DNA of 39,490 nucleotides from an uncultured Cyclobacteriaceae bacterium. Its GTDB lineage: Bacteria; Bacteroidota; Bacteroidia; Cytophagales; Cyclobacteriaceae. The translations under genes were made by a program, and so were the position numbers. Position 1 is the first letter of the stretch, and every line of letters begins with the position of its first letter. The stretch is taken from positions 1 through 39,490 of the forward strand of contig CALGOB010000225.1 of the NCBI GenBank assembly GCA_937958005.1, read 5' to 3'. Below, one piece after another: positions 22,501 through 26,982 of this stretch. The notes beneath the pieces were generated by a model. The model worked only from the letters and a program-made list of their open reading frames with translations, was not told the origin of the DNA and made no database searches.

Positions 22501-22753
22501 TTTTGATATATTTCCAAATCCAGCTGATGAAGAACTGTTTGTAAATAGTGCTATTCAAGGAAGAATCCAGATAGAAGTACTTGACTTAAATGGAGTGACT
22601 GTCTTGTCTACTGAATTTGAAAATAGAACAGGGCAAGAAAATAACCGATTAAGGTTGTCAAATGTGAAATCAGGAATTTATTTGTTAAGGATTACCCCAA
22701 AAGAACAAGGTGAGAATTCGATTATGATTAAAAAATTGATAATCAGAAGGTAG
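10517..22753 (+). CDS. Giant LamG-repeat T9SS surface protein (B)
   Basis: A 4078-residue protein with a signal peptide ending in NAFAQ. Eight LamG/concanavalin-like domains each end in a DE(I/L/V/F)R(I/L)W-type strand and a YYxFD-type strand. Their approximate positions are 28-245, 733-918, 955-1138, 1308-1499, 1688-1865, 1913-2105, 2265-2455 and 2622-2805. Between them lie a beta-rich stretch starting AWNDPATW (270-730) and two choice-of-anchor-D-like domains (1192-1305, 2148-2258). Then follow a right-handed beta-helix opening GPGSLRDMIEQAN (2838-3055), an Ig-like domain, and an Fn3 domain (3245-3335). Two LRR-plus-Ig units come next (3338-3542, 3545-3742). The Arg-rich motif is at 3876-3895, and the type A T9SS domain at 3988-4078. 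It is probably a surface adhesin binding glycans or matrix. The C-terminal fifth is paralogous to A2 and C2. Confidence 0.9.
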   Translation: MNMKTLKIRLSTAILFCCFFYANAFAQNSSLIFNDDGAAAVVNLAPFDGITNQPFTIEAWVKTSQTGRDAAIWSIGNETGRSLQLRQNALNQLELIDIEITSSDVVFTSSADNFNDGLWHHTIVIYDGTTIKLYLDALPLGEVTRNLALNGTFGIGQSTLGSPDRWIGELDEIRIWDFAFLNSQIFAGLFQVLGGFESGLLHYYDFDGISGTILNDRVGSNQQDAQLIGFTDPLPLVNSTAADLQTVIAAGDGAWNDPATWIGGNLPRPIDQVSIPTETSGPSVFVTEDASVFNLIVGSPGELASGSLLLSNANLQVNGFLTANRPSTITGTTGTELTLSGHNQTISIQQTNPLPALRILGTGNTSISSGSDEIHFAEGLEIGAESTLSAGITDFVMEFGDWLNNGTFDPGNAKVTFSGVVSTVQNGNFNNLTIEDTNVTFLTDVTIEDTFTTNENGSIDLGSNTFTAGTDWLFGNITSGFTFTTGANIVVNKVMNSFDPGGAIGIEIPYPSISIESGGRLPVESNVLNIADGNSILIAEGELLVSFAAMTLGNNSSININSGGALTVSAGFITMGAGSSVVNNGGDMSYLMNESPTVVMGTDYAIVQNSGTLTVDGGDLASFVDPVIFDGLGNSGFQINGGQVNRFRSVIFEGSGSTSSAYLQVNSNAFDNVTLDNVGFELGPINNVLKSAVSGTGNIVFTRAFGEFAGPDFHLVEPSAGNILWQAFQTTDDYALNFDDNNSDYVSIAGGVDFEGPITIEAWIRPTQLTSERSIFTWFNNPMEYVSFRVSDGFLEVFSQGAMSLSSTDTQPLTSNQWVHVAYTLDAANNYIFYINGQQTSTGTYFGDPLVNAGSTTIGSRSGTEEFFEGEIDDIRIWSSVRTPAEIANNAFTRFETPFPTDLETFYNFDEGSGTILNDLIVGARLGALNGFALTDPEQSNWVQAIDKPTKRQNTLNFNGIENHVLVSADLPDNYTMEAWIRPEDLAGDRVVFGWGNEANSEYARLFLADGIPSFEFNSMLVNGSVTIASPEPLPEDEWHHLAIVKSGSNRIELYVDGISRAVEVTTDINSMGAISELRIGALAQEGNLTQAFDGDIDEVRIWDGPVLESDIRAFAITEDLTGHPSDGILLAHYVFNEGAVPGGDNSGSLTLSIVGGTYPEGSLVNFPTTLTGNESNWVSSEAFEAINVGISGNGNIILSGNTPNLDDGTDLGVILVGDQLSSTIVLTNTGFNEITITAITANEVAFTASADDLVLAPFSTTDLNFVFDPIESIDANSEVDITYIGSNGITQTESFNLQAEAYPNEEGSGNAVQIIDGGELTLSPADPFALSVNDPFTIEMWVNLENLTTSHELFSNVGGASGTGIEFDERDGQLSLSLISNSSANEGFGLVEVGPDLRDLSWVHVAATYDGSGNENGILIYIDGESQPTSRRNSLTLVSGDEINTNTSAIVTLGESGVSLDEFRLYNRVLTAEEISNNRFFGTEPDNPSLISYYRFDDIGEGTLTTDLTGNSSGTLVGSSIPLDIESLAPINNTGLFNGLQDVGAVFAGVDLGTSGNLTIDNNGSFALREAIFANDNPTLNGFTDNSRISGLSPQVIDRLDRNWLVDLNTEEFTSGFNTINMGFGEINTDPNMTYYLLESTDNIEDYEVAAYAGYRITNDSVIFTVPLDSIGENSFYSVGRSMGFPGNALAFDGINDQVNVSNISHDETFTYEFWFSVANLPTNGFNLLTVESGDPVIRIGINTLGQIFTIVDNLAGQQELVLSQTTTPIVDGKWHHMAWVRDNTSNILYIDGVPDNSISSALSSPSVFGNMVIGDAGTPSVIIDELRIWDTVREPLEILENLDGVVESQQELITYFRFDQIVGENLPNLSVPTSLEALSLMGEELAGKLNNFNFDNVTSGWVPSAALLSATNQNALNFDGINDFVNITNTNLNLVNGDYSLQAWIKPSIGSNTSPGFKTIAAWNLSTGLVRLILNDGVPTFVMDDGASSLPISGTEALTEDTWHNIAITMEGTSASLYVDGRLQINILGGMNVNSPLTAFTIGANLEFGGMLPENLFDGDIDELSIWNRALTESDIRTNLFQEIDPLSPGLISYYNFNQGVPEGNNSGLSELLDAIDPLNNGAITNFSLTGTFSNFISSTVFESFVPELSIFLEDGTDVSIQTMFNLGTQFTDGDRDFTLILANTGLDTIDIASIASTPNLMETRFLMDERLFPFESDTISFQLDAINEGSNNLGVSISTDELPVASNTFLITGYPNLPGAGNSFVSDGTQSASSSVESNTILNNTSFSIEYWALRNENTDPNYAFGHGTGPSTTNEQLHVGFRAGDVVTFSFFGNDLNFDWSEANNEWNHFAFTYEHDEVNNNGIRRIYINGIEVALDAAPVAPFTGGGSFFVGQAEFGQPFNGELDEMRIWNVPLDEATIRRNLARKLDNDNLPLDNLIAYYRFDDTDIVTDIADIAGNFPLTNNGANSTLSSAPFGDLSLYTYTDSFVSTGSIGEPVRIENIADPTLGVHLYRIEDDGAPNFSSGEFENIFSGFFGVFAPNGNTFDFRVDLSAMSSSNDSSRIVTQRNITLPDWEGASDLYGFDPLVDSITAFNRTSGLFSLGELQYPLNIAANDPGLALNMGAIGNLPIESPNDSYGDFTIEYWMISSTTTGQETFFNHSLGVTSRVISTGLNDGRLFFLFRNEVGAPTPIVGNVSGSTLVADGEWHHVAFVRNGTTASVYIDGELDNTATGIAAGNLIAEADATSFIDNAETSQIDEFRLWNTALTEEELRGHTLTNDLTNHPQRDAIAAYYRFDDDIALGRIVDLIGYANGTLNENADLVISGAFALEDGVVISLADNGPGSLRDMIEQANANPGIDTIRFNLPGTGPWTINLTTELLVTDSLVIEGESQNDFDFENSIMVEINGGGTTDFGLHYQTDYFELYGLQLSNFSSAAVRLNFVGLDGYRIGEELRGNVFTNNEIGIEVIGATNGLISSNLIGTFPDGTIGTNQSGITINGAATGNIIGGSATSANVIANNVSGVVVEGALAFGNQIRQNQIFCNSLIGINQLLDGNNAILRPAVVTITSDEITGTGVEGQEIDIYLANDVCDDNQGSSYLGTVTVAAGDTWSLAGLAMSEGDFVTATANTLTDGTSEFSDAVRLNVNPVVTISDLLTNLPSPELSGTIDDPEASIAVNIDAEPAISANNNGDGTWTLAAGLITPLLEGTFSANVTATDSLGNEGTSSSILTINLSSMVIGLDPTSITPTEFIANWELIPGINEYELDVALDDQFTQFVAGFESLLVTGDFANVTGLEYGTTYFYRVRGLFSNGTATGSSEVISLETTTATGTVNDGIALRRIFDEMNGVNWDRQVGWTDINARIETYQGVVVTGGRVVSIDLSSNNLNGTLPNLVGEELSQLTTFLLNGNQITDLSDLSSLTSLVDLQVQDNLLDFSSLELNVGINGIVYAPQGILLEPQNLIENEGNTVALNRVIGGTSNVYSWRKNGLEIAGVTSGILSFEEVSFDDEGTYLASVTNQSVPGLTIATEAITIRISSLETDSIALRTIYDEMDGPNWIRGQNWTSEPIAQWDGVTITNNRVTGVDLSSNMVSGDLSAAVLDLINLEVLDLSDNLIQDIPSLSSLGLLTSVNISDNQIGFDGLEANIDLGDILMIGTQTLGVGRQDLEVRAQEPFTVSVEIGGENNLYQWSLNGNIIEGAVLPTFEITNVNRVSQGLYECRITNSLVNGVEILSDGQDIMGIANVLGIATIAGSDGEFLSNGSVRLLAIRENAYDTIGGVLRLSTDGSYQFSDVPLQDYILSIDPDNRDEFLPTYHVQSIQWDFATVLALDSDTTGIDVMVERIPEDIELGVGTFVGEIFTDFPDDGRLEARRRVRRVGCALRRRRSQGRGQSGFSGGRVEMDSDGFELYSYQTSNENGEFVFNNLPEGDYRIFIEYPGIPINEDSFTEFSIGANPNEDDIAVVVTVFEDGIDIIEQNVVSVDDNSLFVDFDIFPNPADEELFVNSAIQGRIQIEVLDLNGVTVLSTEFENRTGQENNRLRLSNVKSGIYLLRITPKEQGENSIMIKKLIIRR
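22142..22201 (+). other. Arg-rich motif, copy in B
   Basis: Residues 3876-3895 of B are identical in protein sequence to the copies in A2 and C2, with C3885 as the motif cysteine. It is followed by a longer Gly/Ser-containing linker before the acidic residues. Eleven of 20 codons differ from the C2 copy. Confidence 0.95.
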
Positions 22754-22776
22754 GTAACTTTTAATGGAAGGAGTTG

Positions 22777-22811
22777 AAAGCCAATTAGAAAATTTCTAAT
22801 TGGCTTTTTTT
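22777..22811 (+). terminator. Rho-independent terminator after gene B
   Basis: AAAGCCAATTAG pairs perfectly with CTAATTGGCTTT around a short A/T loop, and the stem runs into seven T residues. It starts 24 nt after the gene B stop, and marks the end of the A1-A2-B transcription unit. Confidence 0.9.
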
Positions 22812-23110
22812 GGTATCTCGAGCATGATAATAAACTAGCAAGGTGCAAGTCTATGCGATCCAGTCCTTGTATATGCCGAGTTGATAGAAAGTCCACTCTT
22901 ACAAATCTAAATTGGTATTAACACCTCTACAGAGAAACTGTAGCGCTTGCAGGAAGAGTTGAGGGTGCTAATATCCCTGAGGGATTAAAAAATCTCAAGA
23001 AGACAATTTTTGATATTAGTCTAAGAATACTATTGACTCATCGAAAATGAATTTTTATGAGGTAGTTATCCTTTATTTTTGTTCATTAGCAGACAAGAAA
23101 TCAGCAAATT
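22812..23110 (+). other. Spacer and leader before C1
   Basis: About 300 nt between the terminator and C1. A coding-like fragment at 22925-23030 (RETVALAGRVEGANIPEGLK in one frame) has no start or gene context and may be a fossil. The last 40 nt hold a candidate promoter (23074-23081). Nothing else is recognisable. Confidence 0.4.
23074..23081 (+). promoter_or_regulatory. Candidate -7 box for C1-C2
   Basis: TATTTTTG fits the Bacteroidota TAnnTTTG -7 consensus exactly and lies 30 nt before the C1 ATG. No clear TTTG -33 box is seen at the usual distance, so support is moderate. The strong terminator upstream makes an independent promoter here necessary. Confidence 0.4.
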
Positions 23111-26100
23111 ATGAGATTTATTACCACCATATCCAAACTATTATTTTTAGGTATTTTGTCGATTCTTACAAGTCAAATTGCCTACGCTCAAAATACCAGT
23201 GTAGGAATTGGCACTACACAACCTAATGTAAATGCAGTATTGGAATTAGTAGCTGATGGTAATAATCAAGGTCTATTAGTTCCAAGACTGACAACCATTC
23301 AAAGAACAGATCCTGCTTTTACAGCCAATCTAGGAACAGCAGAAAATGGACTCATCGTATTTGATTCAGATGAGGGGAGACTTTACCATTGGTTCAATGG
23401 ACAATGGGATATAACCTCTCTAGATCTCGCTGCTGGACAAGGAATTTCTATTGTTGGGGCTACCATTACTAATACTGGAGATTTAGATCCTGATGATGAT
23501 ATTACTAACGCTACTCAAGCAATAGGAGATGTTACGGGAGAATTTCCAAATTTGACGATTTCATTTCTTCAAGGTAATCCAATAGACGCAAATAACCCTA
23601 CGACCAATCAAATCTTGAAATGGGATGGAAGTCAATGGGTATTGGCTGTTGATGAAACAGGGACAGATGATCAAACGGCAGCTGAAGTAGTTTTTGACAA
23701 TGTAGTATCAGGCCTTACCAGTTTAGATATCCAAGGAGCTTTGGATGAGCTAGCAACACGTACAGATAATGACAATCAAGATGCCGCTTCAGTACCATTT
23801 GCTCCAGCAGGGAGTATTCTTTCAAACAATGTCCAGCAGGCGATAGAAGATTTAGATTTAACAGTAAGTTCCTTGGGATCTCCTCAAGCAATAGGTGTGT
23901 TTTTTGACAATGTTACATCGGGTTTACCAGCTTCAGATGTCCAGACGGCGATAGATGAATTGGCAAGCAGACCTGACGATGATAACCAGACAGCAGCAGA
24001 AGTTCCCTTTACTCCTTTCGGAACCATCACTTCAAACAATGTACAGTTAGCAATACAAGATTTAGAAGCCCGTCCTGACAGTGATAACCAGAGCGCCGCT
24101 TTAGTACCATTTACCCCAGCAGGGAGTATTCTTTCAGACAATGTCCAGCAGGCGATAGAAGATTTAGATTTAACAGTAAGCTCCTTGGGATCTCCTCAAG
24201 CAATAGGTGTGTTTTTTGACAATGTTGCATCGGGTTTACCAGCTTCAGATGTACAAACAGCGATAGATGAATTGGCAAGCAGACCTGACGATGATAATCA
24301 GATAGCAGCTGAAGTTCCCTTCGCTCCTTTTGGGACAATTACTTCAAATAATGTACAATTGGCGATACAAGATTTAGAAGGTCGTCCAGGGTTAAATATT
24401 CAAGATGCTTTATCAGTTCCAGTAACTCAGGTAGGTGGAATTACAGCAGCCAATGTACAACTTGCCCTGCAAGATTTAGATGCTGCGATCAGTGTGCCAC
24501 CAGTAGCATCTAGCGTAGGTTATGATAATTTAGCCTCAGGTTTGTCTGCACCCAATGTGCAAGTGGCGATTGATGAATTGGCTGCCCGTCCTGATAATGA
24601 TAACCAGGATGCCCTAGGGGTGCCCTTTGCTCCTTTTGGGACAATTACTTCAAATAATGTACAATTGGCAATACAAGATTTAGAAGGTCGTCCAGGATTA
24701 AATATTCAAGATGCTCTATCAGTACCAGTTACTCCTGTAGGTGATTTGGCCTCAGTGGATGTTCAATCAGCTTTGGAAGAACTGCAGGTAGAAGTAACAG
24801 CAGCTAGTAATGTATTTAATTTAGTAGATGAAATTCCAAGAGGGGATGGAACTAACTTAGTATCATCTAACTTATTTAGTGATGGAATAAATATAGGGAT
24901 TGGAACAACTACCCCTGTATCTGACTTACAATTGGGAGATAGAGGACATCTTTTCTCTACACCTGCACTTACAGTTTTAGCTCAGAACCTACACTCTAAT
25001 GGAACTAATCCAATCTATACAACAAATGGCTCTGGTGTTTCTTTAGAACTAAATCGCAATACTGGTTTAGAGTTTAGATTTGCTACTGCTGGTACGGCAG
25101 GCGCAGATCCAGGAGCTAATTTGACTACTGTCTTTTCAATATCACAAATAGGAGATGTGACTTCTTCAGGAAGTATTAATGGTAGAGATTTAGGCTTCGA
25201 TGGGGTTAATCAGGACAATCTTCAATTAGCAACAGGTATAGCTCAGGGTCAACCTGATATTGGTTTAGTTTCCAATCCAGTGGTTAGTAGTAATCAAACG
25301 CTACTAGATGCGGTCTTGGAATTAGGAACGGAATTAAATAACACCAACAATAATGTGATAGCATCTCAGTTCAATTTAGTAGATGAAATTCCAAGAAGTG
25401 ATGGTGCCCTTTTAGTATCCTCTAACCTATTCAGTGATGGTTTGTCTATAGGGATAGGGACTAATAGCCCGACCACACTTTTACACACTTTCCAAGCGGG
25501 AGTAAATGCCCCCTCTGTTATTACAGTAGATGCTGAAGGTGTCTTGCCCAACCAACAAGCAGGAATAGCACTGATGACTTTAGGCAATGGGTCAACACAA
25601 CTAAGTACCGCTGGAACCAAGGGATGGTTTTTAGGAGCAAGAGGAGATGCATTTAGTGATGTGGCACAGCAGAATGATCTTACTTTCGATTACAATGATG
25701 GGACAATAGGAAATACAGTATTTGCCTTTAACCATACTGGAAAAGTAGGGATCAATACAAGTACACCTCAAGTGACCTTGCAAATAGAAGGCAATGATGC
25801 CATGTTAATCCCTAATGGCACTACAGCTGATAGAGATGCAATTACGACACCAAGTCCAGGGATGTTTCGTTACAACGGTGAAGAAGATGAATTTGAAGGA
25901 TATGATGGCACTAATTGGAATGTTTTTGATACAGGAACTGGTTTTGGATTACCTTTCAGTGGGAATGGGCCTTTGGCACAACCAATATTCGAGATTGAAA
26001 ATTCACTAGCAGATCAAGCAGCTGGATTGTTTATTAATGAGTCAGCTTTAAATGCAGGGCCTACTTTTATAATACAAAACTTAAGCCAAACAGATGGCGC

Positions 26101-26980
26101 AGGAGGAACTCTTTCCCTAGCGATTACTGAAGATGCAAGTGCAGCGCCTGTGGATGGAGTATTATTAGAAGCTCAAAGAGTTGGTGATGCTTCAGATCTA
26201 ATGATCAGAACCAATATAGGAACGTCAAATATTGAAGATAAATTACTGATACCAGCAGCTGGTAATATGACTTTATTTAACACTTCTTTTGAAGTGCAGG
26301 GAGGAAGTGTTTTAGTGCCTGAAGGAGATGTAGTGGTAGGAAATAATATAAACGTAACTGGTATGATAAATGCTGATGAAATTAATGCAGGAGGTAACGT
26401 AGCTATATTAGGGCCAATTAATCCAGCTTTTAATTTGGACGTAAATGGTAACGCAGAAATAGATGAAATAACAGTATTAGCTGCTACAAATTTAAATGGC
26501 ACATTAGACGTAGGAGGTCAAGTAAATATGTCTGATGTAGTTTTATCGGGAAATCTTGATGCGACTACGGGTACAGTATCAGGCGCAGATGGTGTTTTTA
26601 ATCAAATAGGTAATGTTGCACCTCGAGGAGCTTTGGATATTAGCGGGTCACAGTTTGTTAATGTAACCAACCCACCAACTTCCGATTATAACATTCTCGA
26701 TGACGATTATCATATTTTTATTACAACTGCGGGAGGAGGGAATATTACTTTACCTGCAACTGACCCTGCCACCATTGGACGAAAGTTAGAGATATCGAGT
26801 AATGTTGACGGGGTTTATAATATTACCCCCCAAGCTGGAGGTATGATTGTTGTAAAAGGAATTCAACAAACAACAGTAACAATTAATAGAACAGAACCAA
26901 CGGATTTCCAAAGTGTCATATTAGTACAAGTTGCAGATAATGTTTGGATGGTAACAGGGTCTTCAAACGGAGGGATGTAA
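23111..26980 (+). CDS. Secreted tail-fibre-like repeat protein (C1)
   Basis: A 1289-residue paralogue of A1. It has a signal peptide to about residue 26 (IAYAQ), then VGIGTTQPNVNAVLEL and GLLVPRLTTIQR. About eleven units ending in NVQ/DVQxAIxDL or ALDEL follow (about residues 195-560), separated by DNQxAAxVPF segments. Then come two VDEIPRxDGxxLVSSNLFSDG blocks (near 573 and 757), each leading into an IGIGT-type segment as in phage tail fibres. The C-terminus (about 1175-1289) includes a GGGNITLPATDP segment. I saw no cysteine and no T9SS domain. It is nearly twice as long as A1, mostly through repeat expansion. The stop codon is only 2 nt before the C2 start. I infer a trimeric stalk-like surface fibre; its partner and receptor are unknown. 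Confidence 0.82.
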   Translation: MRFITTISKLLFLGILSILTSQIAYAQNTSVGIGTTQPNVNAVLELVADGNNQGLLVPRLTTIQRTDPAFTANLGTAENGLIVFDSDEGRLYHWFNGQWDITSLDLAAGQGISIVGATITNTGDLDPDDDITNATQAIGDVTGEFPNLTISFLQGNPIDANNPTTNQILKWDGSQWVLAVDETGTDDQTAAEVVFDNVVSGLTSLDIQGALDELATRTDNDNQDAASVPFAPAGSILSNNVQQAIEDLDLTVSSLGSPQAIGVFFDNVTSGLPASDVQTAIDELASRPDDDNQTAAEVPFTPFGTITSNNVQLAIQDLEARPDSDNQSAALVPFTPAGSILSDNVQQAIEDLDLTVSSLGSPQAIGVFFDNVASGLPASDVQTAIDELASRPDDDNQIAAEVPFAPFGTITSNNVQLAIQDLEGRPGLNIQDALSVPVTQVGGITAANVQLALQDLDAAISVPPVASSVGYDNLASGLSAPNVQVAIDELAARPDNDNQDALGVPFAPFGTITSNNVQLAIQDLEGRPGLNIQDALSVPVTPVGDLASVDVQSALEELQVEVTAASNVFNLVDEIPRGDGTNLVSSNLFSDGINIGIGTTTPVSDLQLGDRGHLFSTPALTVLAQNLHSNGTNPIYTTNGSGVSLELNRNTGLEFRFATAGTAGADPGANLTTVFSISQIGDVTSSGSINGRDLGFDGVNQDNLQLATGIAQGQPDIGLVSNPVVSSNQTLLDAVLELGTELNNTNNNVIASQFNLVDEIPRSDGALLVSSNLFSDGLSIGIGTNSPTTLLHTFQAGVNAPSVITVDAEGVLPNQQAGIALMTLGNGSTQLSTAGTKGWFLGARGDAFSDVAQQNDLTFDYNDGTIGNTVFAFNHTGKVGINTSTPQVTLQIEGNDAMLIPNGTTADRDAITTPSPGMFRYNGEEDEFEGYDGTNWNVFDTGTGFGLPFSGNGPLAQPIFEIENSLADQAAGLFINESALNAGPTFIIQNLSQTDGAGGTLSLAITEDASAAPVDGVLLEAQRVGDASDLMIRTNIGTSNIEDKLLIPAAGNMTLFNTSFEVQGGSVLVPEGDVVVGNNINVTGMINADEINAGGNVAILGPINPAFNLDVNGNAEIDEITVLAATNLNGTLDVGGQVNMSDVVLSGNLDATTGTVSGADGVFNQIGNVAPRGALDISGSQFVNVTNPPTSDYNILDDDYHIFITTAGGGNITLPATDPATIGRKLEISSNVDGVYNITPQAGGMIVVKGIQQTTVTINRTEPTDFQSVILVQVADNVWMVTGSSNGGM
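23791..24414 (+). repeat. Two 312-bp tandem repeats inside C1
   Basis: Positions 23791-24102 and 24103-24414 are near-identical in-frame copies (104 codons each). The segment starting TCCTCAAGCAATAGG at 23881 recurs at 24193. A related piece follows with a 306-bp offset (GCTCCTTTTGGGACAATT at 24323 and 24629). Such repeats make the stalk length prone to change by recombination. Confidence 0.88.
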
Positions 26981-26982
26981 GG

